NCBI GenBank assembly: GCA_002509745.1 | Contig: DAWK01000118.1 | Location: 4,414-16,261 of the forward strand | Length of the DNA: 11,848 nucleotides | Direction: 5' to 3' | From: Methanobacteriaceae archaeon UBA349 | GTDB taxonomy: Archaea > Methanobacteriota > Methanobacteria > Methanobacteriales > Methanobacteriaceae | Shown here: piece after piece, positions 1-7,488 of the stretch | Position numbering within the stretch: position 1 is the stretch's first letter | Layout: every line of letters starts with the position of its first letter | Notes under the pieces: generated by a model | The model's database searches: none | Told to the model about the DNA's origin: nothing | Seen by the model: only the letters and a program-made list of their open reading frames with translations | Made by a program: the position numbers and the translations under genes

Positions 1-1000
1 TACTACTGTAATAATTGATGATAGCACCACCATAATACTGGGCAGTGTTACTTGTGAAACTACAATCAGTCACAGACACACTACCATAATTGTTAATAGC
101 ACCACCATAATTAGTTGCAGTGTTATCCGTGAAACTACTATCAGTCACAGAGAAAGTACTACTGTAATAATTGTAGATAGCACCACCATACTCTGCAGTG
201 TTACTTATGAAATTACTATTAGTCACAGTCACAATACTACCACCACTACCAATACCATTGTAGATAGCACCACCATAATAGGCACTGTTACTTGTGAAAC
301 TACTGTTAGTCACAGACACACTACCAATGCCATTGTAGATAGCACCACCAGAATTTGCTGTGTTACTTGTGAAACTACAATCAGTCACAGAAATATCACC
401 ATCCTGATTGAGGATAGCACCACCATACCCTGCAGTGTTACTTGTGAAACTACTACCAGTCACAGAGACACTACCACCATCATTGAGGATAGCACCACCA
501 TAATTAGTTGCGGTGTTACTTGTGAAACTACTACCAGTCACAGAGACACTACCACCATCATTGAGGATAGCAGCACCATCTGATCCAGTTGCGTTGGTTA
601 TTGTTAGGTTGTTTAGTGTGAGGTTTATTCCAGGGTTTACAAAGAATATCCAGTTGATTCCGGTTCCATTTATTATAGTACCGGTTTGGCTTTCACCATT
701 AATAGTCATATTCTTATCAATAGTGATTCCTGTGTTACTGGTTCCATTGTATTGTCCGTTGGCTATGTTTACTATTCCATTAGTGTTTACAGTTCCTGTA
801 GCGTTTAGAATAGTTTTTTTAGCAGTTAACCAGTCGGAACCATCGTTATCATCGTTTCCTCCGGTATCATTAACATAGATAGTGTCACCCGGAGCGGCTG
901 ATACATCATTAATACCCATGATGAAAACCAGAGCTAATGCTAAAAGCAGTAAAGGTAGTAAAGTTTTAGTCATTTTGAATGAAATTATTTTGCTTGTCAC
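1..1000 (-). CDS. Adhesin-like secreted beta-helix repeat protein, N-terminal part (3' end outside window)
   Basis: The reading frame is open for 333 codons from a GTG at 1000 to the window edge, so the C-terminus is missing. I chose the GTG because a strong Shine-Dalgarno (AAAGGAGGTG) lies 10 nt before it; the ATG at 973 is too far from it. Residues 1-35 are a signal peptide (basic start, leucine-rich core, cleavage near VSA/APGD), so the protein is exported. Residues about 40-140 resemble the start of Methanobacteriales adhesin-like/parallel-beta-helix proteins. From about residue 142 there are eight turns of a 22-27 residue repeat with the pattern SVTxSSFTSNTAxYGGAIxN. It resembles chlamydial polymorphic-membrane-protein repeats (GGAI and FxxN motifs) and is expected to fold as a right-handed beta-helix. 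There are many N-x-S/T sequons. A role in cell-surface adhesion is inferred from the family; the ligand is unknown. Confidence 0.85.
   Translation of the reverse strand, partial: MTSKIISFKMTKTLLPLLLLALALVFIMGINDVSAAPGDTIYVNDTGGNDDNDGSDWLTAKKTILNATGTVNTNGIVNIANGQYNGTSNTGITIDKNMTINGESQTGTIINGTGINWIFFVNPGINLTLNNLTITNATGSDGAAILNDGGSVSVTGSSFTSNTATNYGGAILNDGGSVSVTGSSFTSNTAGYGGAILNQDGDISVTDCSFTSNTANSGGAIYNGIGSVSVTNSSFTSNSAYYGGAIYNGIGSGGSIVTVTNSNFISNTAEYGGAIYNYYSSTFSVTDSSFTDNTATNYGGAINNYGSVSVTDCSFTSNTAQYYGGAIINYYSS
435..572 (-). repeat. Two identical 60-bp blocks in the adhesin repeats
   Basis: Bases 435-494 and 513-572 are identical over 60 bp at a 78-bp period (26 codons). The other repeat turns have drifted in sequence. 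Identity at synonymous positions points to a recent in-frame duplication or gene conversion between adjacent beta-helix turns. The frame is kept, so repeat number can change without breaking the gene. Confidence 0.85.
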
Positions 1001-1467
1001 GTTTCTTTTTCACCTCCTTTTATAGCTATTAAATAAATAATTTAGATGAGAAAAAATAATCATTAAAATAAAATTAATTATGTTTCCCCCAATATGATGT
1101 AAATTACACCATGAATGATATTATTAAAGTAAAAATATAAACTTTCCTATTTAAAAATTGACTATTATGGTCGTATTACCACTAAATCTACCATATTTTT
1201 ACCATTAATCAGCACAACTATGGCTCATAAAACGATTTATAATGTAAAAATACCAAGCACCAAGCCTTGGAAAAAAATCTATGGGGCTTAGAATTATCTT
1301 TTTTAAATAAAGTCATGATTAGTGAAGTAAAATTTATTAAAAACCCATTAATTTTCATATTAAGAATGAAATTGCTTATGATAGATTATTCCATTTAGAG
1401 TGCTAATTAATTACCATAAACTTATTTTATTTGAAATCAAATCATAATTATATAATGGAGCTATTTC
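1001..1467. other. Intergenic region between divergent adhesin and symporter genes
   Basis: No convincing gene lies in these 467 A/T-rich bases. They must hold the adhesin promoter; the best minus-strand TATA candidate is the A/T tract around 1062-1076, which would give a leader of about 40 nt containing the Shine-Dalgarno. An 11-bp inverted repeat, TGTAAATTACA, lies at 1098-1108 and could be an operator. A short inverted repeat, CCAAGCCTTGG, lies near 1260. None of these is strong alone. Confidence 0.4.
1011..1020 (-). promoter_or_regulatory. Ribosome binding site of the adhesin-like gene
   Basis: On the minus strand this reads AAAGGAGGTG, a near-perfect Shine-Dalgarno, 10 nt before the GTG at 1000. 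It is what fixes that non-ATG start. Confidence 0.8.
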
Positions 1468-2301
1468 ATGGAAGTCATCTTACAGCAACTGGCCAATTTA
1501 TGCATTTTAATCTACATAGTGACCACCATGTTATCCATGGGACTTAAGTTTCTTCCTAAACAATTTTTAGAACCATTAAAAGATAAGGGCCTAATATTAA
1601 AGTCTTTAACTGCCAATTTTTTAATACTTCCCATTATAACTTACATTATACTGCAGCTTATCCCCCTACCCGAGGGCCTGGCCATTGGTTTGATTTTAAT
1701 GGCTGCCGGGGCCGGATCACCATTCATGTTGAAAATAGTTCAGCTAATAAAAGCGGATATGGCCTTTGCGACAGGGCTGATGATCATATTGTCCCTGGTG
1801 ACTTTGGTCTACCTGCCCCTCATGCTTTCCTTTTTATTACCTGGTGTTTCTGTTAATCCATTAGCTATAGCCAGTTCCCTGATAGCCCTGATATTTTTAC
1901 CATTAATCATTGGAACAACCATAAAATCAAAATATAATAAAATAGCTACTAGAATTCAACCTATTTTTAACCAGTTATCCAGCATATTTATAGTTCTGGT
2001 GGTAATTCTTTATCTGGGCCTTAACTACCAGGACTTTTTGACAGTATTCGGTACTGGGGCCTTGATGGCAGCCATAATTTTTATATTAGGTGCATTTGTA
2101 ACGGGATATTTATTGGGTGGCCCTTCCTCCAGCACCAGATCCGTGTTGGGTATGGGTACTGCTATTAGAAATTCGTCAGCCGCCTTTGTGGTGGCCCTTG
2201 CCAACTTCAGTTATCAGTACGAGGTGATGGCCATGATCATTGTGGTTTACATGTTCAGTATCATCCTGATGATTCTCATCTCCAGAGTACTAAGAAAATA
2301 A
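1468..2301 (+). CDS. Bile acid:sodium symporter (BASS/SBF) family transporter
   Basis: This 277-residue, almost wholly hydrophobic protein has about eight to ten membrane segments. Family signatures are the AGAGSPF turn at residues 80-86 followed by an acidic KAD at 95-97, and the conserved late motif MGTAIRNSSAAFVVALANF at 229-247, which corresponds to the G-x-RN-x-SAA segment of BASS/SBF proteins. Family members carry organic anions, often with Na+; the substrate here cannot be read from sequence. The ATG has a GGAG 7 nt upstream. A TATA-like TTATATAAT at 1448-1456 is too close to serve this ATG; the tract around 1421-1431 fits better. The C-terminus stops abruptly (SRVLRK) inside a 46-bp tandem duplication. 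A near-copy of the last 84 coding bases lies at 8497-8580, where the frame continues ten codons further, so the original tail may have been longer. Confidence 0.85.
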   Translation: MEVILQQLANLCILIYIVTTMLSMGLKFLPKQFLEPLKDKGLILKSLTANFLILPIITYIILQLIPLPEGLAIGLILMAAGAGSPFMLKIVQLIKADMAFATGLMIILSLVTLVYLPLMLSFLLPGVSVNPLAIASSLIALIFLPLIIGTTIKSKYNKIATRIQPIFNQLSSIFIVLVVILYLGLNYQDFLTVFGTGALMAAIIFILGAFVTGYLLGGPSSSTRSVLGMGTAIRNSSAAFVVALANFSYQYEVMAMIIVVYMFSIILMILISRVLRK

Positions 2302-2380
2302 GGTCAAAAATTTGAATAAAAGACTTATTAAAAATACTAAGAAAATAAGGTCAAAAATTTGAATAAAAGACTTATTAAAA
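2288..2380 (+). repeat. 46-bp tandem direct repeat across the symporter stop codon
   Basis: A 46-bp unit starting TACTAAGAAAATAAGG occurs at 2288-2333 and again, identical, at 2335-2380 (period 47). The first copy holds the last codons and TAA stop of the symporter gene; the second is non-coding and ends just before the TATA box of the ATPase gene. It looks like a recent local duplication. Confidence 0.9.
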
Positions 2381-2389
2381 TTTAATAAA

Positions 2390-2398
2390 TTATATAAT
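2390..2398 (+). promoter_or_regulatory. TATA box of the P-type ATPase gene
   Basis: TTATATAAT is centred 28 nt before the ATG at 2422. Archaeal transcription starts about 25-28 nt after the TATA centre, so the transcript should begin at or next to the ATG. There is no Shine-Dalgarno between them, consistent with a leaderless mRNA. Confidence 0.65.
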
Positions 2399-2421
2399 CT
2401 TATTTTAACAAAATATTATTA

Positions 2422-5124
2422 ATGTCTATAAAAACCGAATGGTACCAGTTATCTGCGGAGAAAACCTTTGAAATCTTGAAATCAAGTGAAGAAGGTCTTA
2501 GCTCCAAAGAAGCCCAAAAAAGACTAGCTAAATACGGGTCCAATGAAATAACCTTTAAAAAAATCAGTCCTTTATTTAGACTTCTAAAACAATTTAATAA
2601 TCCCCTGATTTATGTTTTAATTGTTGCAGCCATGGTGACTGCTTTACTGGGTGAATTAATAGATGTGGCAGTTATTTTAGGTGTGGTAATTGCCAATGCC
2701 ACTATCGGATTTATCCAGGAAGGAAAAGCAGAATCTTCCATTGAATCTTTGGAGAAAATGCTGGTCCCCGAGTGCCAGGTACTCCGTAATAGGGAAAAAG
2801 TAACCATAACATCCAAGCTACTGGTTCCTGGTGATATAGTACTACTGGAAAGTGGAACCAAAATACCAGCAGATTTACGTATTTTTCGCTCCAAAAATTT
2901 ACATGCTGATGAGGCCTCCTTAACCGGAGAATCCCTACCGGTGCCTAAAAATTCTAAATATATTACTACAGAGGATCTTACTCCCGCTGATCAAAAATCG
3001 GTGGCCTTCAGTGGTACCTTTATCACCCAGGGTTCAGGACAGGGAGTGGTGGTGGCTACCGGTGATAAAACCGAGATGGGTAAAATCGCCACTATCATGA
3101 AGGAAACTCATCACATAATGACTCCTTTAATGAAAAAAATAGAGAGATTCACCGAGATCCTGGTGATAATTATTCTGATTATTGCTTTGGTGAATTTCGC
3201 ATTATCTTTCTGGTTGGGTTATGGGTTTATTTATTCATTTATGGCATCTGCTTCACTGGCCGTGGCCGTTATTCCTGAGGGACTACCTGCGGTTCTAACC
3301 ATAACCCTGGCTTTTGGAGTAAAAAAAATGGCACGTAGAAACGTGCTCATAAGAAAATTGCCCTCAGTTGAAGCCCTGGGTCACACCACCGTAATATGTT
3401 CTGATAAAACCGGTACACTTACTAAAAACCAGATGACAGTTTTAATGGTTTACTGTGGAGATATAACTTACCAGGTTAATGGGAAAGGATATAAACCACA
3501 GGGAGACTTTCTCTTAAATGAAAAAGTTATTAAGACATCCAATCAAGGAGAAGAACTTATTAAAACCCTTCAGGCTGGTTTAATATGCAATAATGCTTCT
3601 TTAGTTAAGGACGATAATTATAAAGTTATAGGAGACCCTACCGAAGGTGCATTAATTGTTTCGGCCTACAAGGCCAATATAATGGAAAAATCTGACAGGT
3701 TAGATGAAATACCATTCCAATCAAAAAACCAGTTTATGGCCACTCTCAATCGAGGTAATAATGAGAATATAATCTATTTCAAGGGTTCCCCAGAAAAGAT
3801 ATTGAAAATGTGCAAAAAACAGCTCATCCGGGGAGGAATACAACCTATAAAACCCAATAAAATTTCTCTGGAGGCAGATAGTCTGGCAAAAGATGCCTTA
3901 AGAGTACTGGGTTTTGCATATAAATCAGTACCATCTAATCAAAGCCAAATCCACAAGGAAGATATGGAGGATCTAATTTTTTTAGGACTGCAGGGAATGA
4001 TGGATCCTCCTCGAGAGGAAGTAATGGATGCTATCCAAAAATCCAGACGTGCTGGTATAAGAACGGTTATGATTACCGGTGACCATTCTTTAACTGCTAG
4101 GGCCATTAGCCAGTATTTAGGTATTGGTTCAGGGGAGAAAACCATAATTACTGGTAAAGAATTATCAAAAATGAGCAATGAACAGGTTTACGAGACTGTG
4201 GATAAAGTTTCAGTGTACGCTAGGGTGGCCCCGGAACATAAATACACCATAACCACCCAGCTACAAAAAAAGGGAGAAATTGTGGCCGTAACTGGAGATG
4301 GAGTTAATGATGCTCCAGCCTTAAAAGCGGCAGATATAGGTATAGCTATGGGAATAACTGGGACAGACGTGAGTAAAGAAGCATCGGATATGGTTTTAGC
4401 TGATGATAATTTTGCCAGTATTGTTAAGGCCATTGAAGAGGGAAGGTACATCTTTGAAAACATACGAAAAGTTATACTTTATTCTCTGGCTGCCAACGGA
4501 GGACAGGGGCTAATAATTTTGAGCTCGGTAATACTAACCCCATTCATAGCTCTTTTTTTAGTGACCTTACCCTTAGAACCGGTACAAATTCTATGGATAA
4601 ACCTTTTTGACTCGTTATTTTTGGCTTTACCATTAATCAAGGAACCTAAAGAACTAGGATTACTTAAATATCCTCCTCGAGACCCTAAAGAACAGATAAT
4701 TAATCATTTATTCTTAAGAAAAGTTGGTATAGTTTCCCTGTCCATGGCCTTTGGAGCATTATCCATATTTCTTATATTCGGACTGCCTGGCCTAAATCCT
4801 CTTAATGAATTACTAATAAAACAGGCCCAAAGTGCAGCTTTTGCCACAGTTATACTGGTCCATGTATTTTACCTCCTCACTGCCAGATCAATATATGATT
4901 CAGCTTTTACTTTCAGCCCTTTCTCTAATAAATGGTTGATACTGGGTATAACCGCAATTTTAACTTCCCTTATGCTGATTATATATTTCCAACCATTGGA
5001 ACTCATATTTAGAACAACAGCCATACCTTTAGGTTGGTGGCCATTAATCGTATTATTCGCCCTCCCAGGTTTTATCTTAATTGAAATCGAAAAATGGGTA
5101 TCTAAAAAGAAAAAATATGTCTAG
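2422..5124 (+). CDS. Class II cation-transporting P-type ATPase (Ca2+/PMR1/SERCA-like)
   Basis: This complete 900-residue ATP-driven cation pump has an N-terminal cation-ATPase domain (about 5-75), the actuator motif TGES (168-171), M4 PEGLPA (285-290), the phosphorylation site DKTGT with Asp328, nucleotide-binding KGSPE (454-458), MDPPR (527-531), TGD (552-554) and the hinge TGDGVNDAP (624-632), then a C-terminal block of about six membrane helices. Length and motif order fit the SERCA/PMR1-type class II group. M4 is Ca2+-pump-like, but ligand positions in M5/M6 differ from SERCA: NGGQG (692-696) puts Gln where SERCA has Glu771, and NLFDS (727-731) replaces NLVTD. The transported ion is therefore uncertain (Ca2+, Mn2+ or a monovalent cation). 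The start is supported by a TATA box 28 nt upstream; no Shine-Dalgarno is visible. Confidence 0.92.
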   Translation: MSIKTEWYQLSAEKTFEILKSSEEGLSSKEAQKRLAKYGSNEITFKKISPLFRLLKQFNNPLIYVLIVAAMVTALLGELIDVAVILGVVIANATIGFIQEGKAESSIESLEKMLVPECQVLRNREKVTITSKLLVPGDIVLLESGTKIPADLRIFRSKNLHADEASLTGESLPVPKNSKYITTEDLTPADQKSVAFSGTFITQGSGQGVVVATGDKTEMGKIATIMKETHHIMTPLMKKIERFTEILVIIILIIALVNFALSFWLGYGFIYSFMASASLAVAVIPEGLPAVLTITLAFGVKKMARRNVLIRKLPSVEALGHTTVICSDKTGTLTKNQMTVLMVYCGDITYQVNGKGYKPQGDFLLNEKVIKTSNQGEELIKTLQAGLICNNASLVKDDNYKVIGDPTEGALIVSAYKANIMEKSDRLDEIPFQSKNQFMATLNRGNNENIIYFKGSPEKILKMCKKQLIRGGIQPIKPNKISLEADSLAKDALRVLGFAYKSVPSNQSQIHKEDMEDLIFLGLQGMMDPPREEVMDAIQKSRRAGIRTVMITGDHSLTARAISQYLGIGSGEKTIITGKELSKMSNEQVYETVDKVSVYARVAPEHKYTITTQLQKKGEIVAVTGDGVNDAPALKAADIGIAMGITGTDVSKEASDMVLADDNFASIVKAIEEGRYIFENIRKVILYSLAANGGQGLIILSSVILTPFIALFLVTLPLEPVQILWINLFDSLFLALPLIKEPKELGLLKYPPRDPKEQIINHLFLRKVGIVSLSMAFGALSIFLIFGLPGLNPLNELLIKQAQSAAFATVILVHVFYLLTARSIYDSAFTFSPFSNKWLILGITAILTSLMLIIYFQPLELIFRTTAIPLGWWPLIVLFALPGFILIEIEKWVSKKKKYV

Positions 5125-5163
5125 GAAATTTATCGGCCATTTAGACCATTAAACCCTTTTTTA
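5119..5163 (+). terminator. Possible terminator of the ATPase gene
   Basis: An imperfect inverted repeat (GTCTA near 5119 with TAGAC near 5142) overlaps the stop codon and is followed by a T-run at 5157-5162. Archaeal termination depends mostly on the T-run, so the hairpin may be incidental. Confidence 0.35.
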
Positions 5164-5518
5164 TTGTTTGTTTAAATTTAATATACAATTACTTAATATG
5201 ATTTCTATTTTTTATTTAATTAAAGTTTATTTTATCATATAAATTTTATAAAATTATTACATATTAGTCAACTTTTAATATTATTAAAAAAAAAATATAA
5301 TCTGGGGGAGTATTTTATCATGTGGGGCCAATTTATGAATTCCAGGAGGAACTATTTCCTTGGCATCTTAACATATTTTATTAGTATATATTCCTGATTT
5401 TATCTAAAAAACTTTTATTATTAGAATTAGATTTTCATGCAGGTTGATTGATTCAAAAAAAGATTTATAGTCAATAAATACTAATAGTATATTATTAAAA
5501 ATACGAACTGTGAAATCT
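5125..5518. other. A/T-rich intergenic region with one tiny candidate ORF
   Basis: No recognisable gene lies in this stretch. The one item of note is a 25-codon ORF, ATG 5320 to TGA 5397, with a purine-rich GGGGGAG 9 nt before the ATG. It would encode a peptide starting MWGQFMNSRRNYF with a hydrophobic C-terminal half. It could be a small membrane peptide, a gene remnant or chance. Confidence 0.3.
5485..5494 (+). promoter_or_regulatory. TATA box of the DUF1538-PII operon
   Basis: The TATATT core at 5488-5493 is centred 28-29 nt before the ATG at 5519, the same spacing seen at the ATPase and CPBP genes. There is no Shine-Dalgarno before that ATG. The fit supports a leaderless transcript starting at 5519 rather than the in-frame GTG at 5510. 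Confidence 0.5.
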
Positions 5519-6223
5519 ATGCATCTTGAAGATTTAAAAAAAGAGTTGAAGGCCACTTTGAAATCCCTTTTACCAGCTATTATTCTAATCCTGGTTTTCC
5601 AAATATTTTTTATTAAAATGCCTTTAAGTGATTTTATAACCATTATTATCGGATTATTATTCACAATTTTAGGATTTACTTTCTTTATACAAGGCGCTAA
5701 AAAAGGATTATTGCCCCTGGGAGAAAATTTAGGTGCTTCTTTTATTGAAAAAAGAGCATTTTTCCTGATATTATTATTTGCTTTTTTATTAGGTCTAACT
5801 TTGACCATTGCTGAGCCAGATGTCAGACTGGTTGCTTTTCAAATAGGTCAGATAACCACATTAAATATCACTCAACTGGAATTAATATTCATAGCTTCTC
5901 TGGGATTAGGTGCATTTACTTTATTAGCAGTTTTAAGGAGCATGATTGATTTCCCTATCCAGTACATTCTAATACCCGGATACATTACGGCCATTATACT
6001 ATCCTTATTGGTGAATAATGAATTCATATCCAAAGCATTTGATCTGGGGGCTGTAACCACTGGACCTATGACTGTGCCTTTTTTAATTGCCTTAGGGGTG
6101 GGTATTGCGTCAGTTCTGGGTGGAAGAGATAGAATGGAATCTGGTTTTGGAATAATGGCTATTGGTTCTATTGGTCCCATACTGGCCATACTAATCTGGG
6201 GCTTAATTAGGGGAGGAGTATAA
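5519..6223 (+). CDS. DUF1538 membrane protein, first paralogue (putative ion transporter subunit)
   Basis: A 234-residue protein with about six to seven membrane helices. The family signature is FDLGAVTTGPMTVPF at about residues 174-188, preceded by IAEPDV near 97-102 in an earlier helix. I start it at ATG 5519 because of the TATA spacing; GTG 5510 would add three residues. The next gene overlaps it by one base (TAATG) and is its paralogue: the AEP and TTGP/ATGP motifs sit at nearly the same positions in both, so the two probably form one complex. From memory, a DUF1538 pair called UmpAB in Halomonas was reported as a Na+(Li+,K+)/H+ antiporter. Ion transport here is inferred from that and from the PII-like partner. 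Substrate and direction are unknown. Confidence 0.85.
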   Translation: MHLEDLKKELKATLKSLLPAIILILVFQIFFIKMPLSDFITIIIGLLFTILGFTFFIQGAKKGLLPLGENLGASFIEKRAFFLILLFAFLLGLTLTIAEPDVRLVAFQIGQITTLNITQLELIFIASLGLGAFTLLAVLRSMIDFPIQYILIPGYITAIILSLLVNNEFISKAFDLGAVTTGPMTVPFLIALGVGIASVLGGRDRMESGFGIMAIGSIGPILAILIWGLIRGGV

Positions 6224-6933
6224 TGCTTATCATGAGTGCTGCTGAAGCATTCTTAGAGGTTATAGAAGCCATATCCCCGGTTTTAATACTTTTTTTCATA
6301 TTCCAGGTTTTAATATTGAAAAAAATTCCTAAAAATATAGGGGATATTATTTCCGGCATATTCCTGACCATCATCGGGTTTTTCTTTTTCTTTTTCGGGG
6401 CAAAAATAAGTTTAATACCCATGGGGACCCAGATTGGTAGTTTTTTATCAACATTAGATTATTACTGGGTTATTATATTCGCTCTTATTTTAGGGATATT
6501 TGCCATACTGGCCGAACCAGCGGTTAATGTATTTGTCTATGAAGTAGAGAAAGTATCATCTGGTTATATTAAAAAAAATATAATGATTATGAGTATTGCT
6601 CTAGGGGTGGGTGTTGCCCTTTTATTTTCCGTTTTAAGAATTTATTTTAATTTACCCTTAGCCCTGATAATCATACCTGGTTATTTACTAATAATAATCT
6701 TAGCCCTGGTAAGTCCCAGGGATTTTATCCCTATTGCCTTTGATTCCGGGGCGGTGGCCACTGGCCCAGTGGTGGTTACCTTTGTGCTACCTATCATGAC
6801 CAGTTTGGCCATAGGCTTAAATGGTGAATTTTCTGGTTTTTTAGGACTGGGCACCGTGGGTCTGGTGGCTATGTTTCCTATAATATTCATGCTTTGCTTA
6901 GGAATTCTAATAAAAAGGAGTGAAACTAAATGA
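6223..6933 (+). CDS. DUF1538 membrane protein, second paralogue (putative ion transporter subunit)
   Basis: A 236-residue membrane protein with the same layout as its upstream neighbour: AEPAV at 97-101, a conserved IPGY at 151-154, and FDSGAVATGPVVVTF at 173-187. It lacks the proline-containing TVPF end found in the first paralogue, so the two are diverged subunits and not recent copies. ATG 6223 overlaps the previous stop (TAATG), with GGGAGGAG just upstream; ATG 6232 is a less favoured alternative because its spacing to that site is long. The gene overlaps the PII-like gene by four bases, which implies translational coupling. It is likely the partner half of a two-subunit DUF1538 transporter, a role inferred from pairing and family. 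Confidence 0.85.
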   Translation: MLIMSAAEAFLEVIEAISPVLILFFIFQVLILKKIPKNIGDIISGIFLTIIGFFFFFFGAKISLIPMGTQIGSFLSTLDYYWVIIFALILGIFAILAEPAVNVFVYEVEKVSSGYIKKNIMIMSIALGVGVALLFSVLRIYFNLPLALIIIPGYLLIIILALVSPRDFIPIAFDSGAVATGPVVVTFVLPIMTSLAIGLNGEFSGFLGLGTVGLVAMFPIIFMLCLGILIKRSETK

Positions 6934-7265
6934 TAGCAAATTCTTGTTCTGGGTTTAAATTAATATACGTTATTGTAGAAGCTGGACGTGGAAGTTTTAT
7001 TATGAAATTGGCTCGTGAAGCAGGTGCAGAAGGCGGGACCATATATTATGCCCGTGGAACCAGTATCCATGAGCATGGTAAATTTTTAGGTGTTCCAATT
7101 GAACCAGAAAAAGAAGTAGTAATGATTATTATTAAAGATTCTATGGTAGATCATGTTTTTGATTCTGTGGTTAAAAAAGGTGAACTGGAAACTCCTGGAA
7201 AAGGAGTGGCATTTATTTTGGATTTATCCCGGGTAGCTGGTATCTGTCATTTATTAGAAGAATAG
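6930..7265 (+). CDS. PII-like signalling protein of the DUF1538 operon
   Basis: A 111-residue protein with the size and order of the PII (GlnB/GlnK-like) fold. An N-terminal strand (KLIYVIVEAG, 10-19) is followed by a helix, then GAEGGTIYYARGTSIHEHGK (32-51) where the T-loop would be, the strand EVVMIII, and a C-terminal TPGKGVAFILDLSRVAGI segment (88-105) at the B-loop position. The conserved GAEGGT and RGT-IHEH run is typical of PII relatives next to DUF1538 genes. The canonical uridylylated T-loop Tyr context is not evident, so modification like that of GlnB should not be assumed. ATG 6930 overlaps the previous stop (ATGA), with GGAG 9 nt upstream. By analogy with amtB-glnK it probably gates the DUF1538 transporter in response to a nucleotide or metabolite; this is inference. 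HEH could bind a metal. Confidence 0.85.
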   Translation: MIANSCSGFKLIYVIVEAGRGSFIMKLAREAGAEGGTIYYARGTSIHEHGKFLGVPIEPEKEVVMIIIKDSMVDHVFDSVVKKGELETPGKGVAFILDLSRVAGICHLLEE

Positions 7266-7280
7266 ATACCTAATAATTTA

Positions 7281-7341
7281 ATCTTAAATTAAGATATATA
7301 ACTGTGATAAGATTATCCTAAAAAGTATTTTTAAATTTTTC
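7281..7341 (+). terminator. Possible operon end: inverted repeat and T-rich tract
   Basis: A 15-bp inverted repeat (ATCTTAA-A-TTAAGAT, 7281-7295) begins 15 bases after the PII-like stop codon. A T-rich tract (ATTTTTAAATTTTT) follows around 7327-7340. The one-base centre is too small for an RNA hairpin loop, so the T tract is the likelier terminator and the palindrome may be an operator or chance. Confidence 0.35.
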
Positions 7342-7456
7342 TCGTTCAAATTAAACAATACACCCATTAAAAAAATAGTTATTTAAGAAAAAAATATAGA
7401 AAAATAAGATTTTCCTCTTACTTTGAATTATATTTATCCACCAATCCTGAATATAA

Positions 7457-7465
7457 TTATATAAT
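7457..7465 (+). promoter_or_regulatory. TATA box of the CPBP protease gene
   Basis: TTATATAAT is centred 28 nt before the ATG at 7489, the same sequence and spacing as at the ATPase gene, with no Shine-Dalgarno between. A leaderless transcript is expected. Confidence 0.65.
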
Positions 7466-7488
7466 ATTAAATTAAATAAATAATATTC

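Noticed and set aside
1..575. Regular repeats resembling a CRISPR array or non-coding satellite
   Set aside because: Repeat periods are multiples of three, units drift in sequence, there are no unique spacers of constant length, and the frame is open throughout.
513..878. Plus-strand 121-codon open frame within the first kilobase
   Set aside because: It is antisense to the adhesin-like gene, which has a signal peptide, a strong Shine-Dalgarno and family repeats; the plus frame is a by-product of the repeat composition.
1448..1456. TTATATAAT as promoter of the symporter gene
   Set aside because: Its centre is only 16 nt before ATG 1468, so transcription would start inside the gene. The ATG is kept because the first helix is needed and a GGAG is well placed; the true TATA is probably further upstream.
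4188..4463. Minus-strand open frames inside the ATPase gene (here and at 2610-2894 and 3939-4178)
   Set aside because: They are antisense to conserved catalytic motifs of the P-type ATPase and have no start signals or family features.
5404..5808. Minus-strand 134-codon frame overlapping the first DUF1538 gene
   Set aside because: It is Lys/Asn-rich, lies antisense to a well-supported membrane protein and has no recognisable domain; similar shadows lie at 5872-6422 and 6681-6890.
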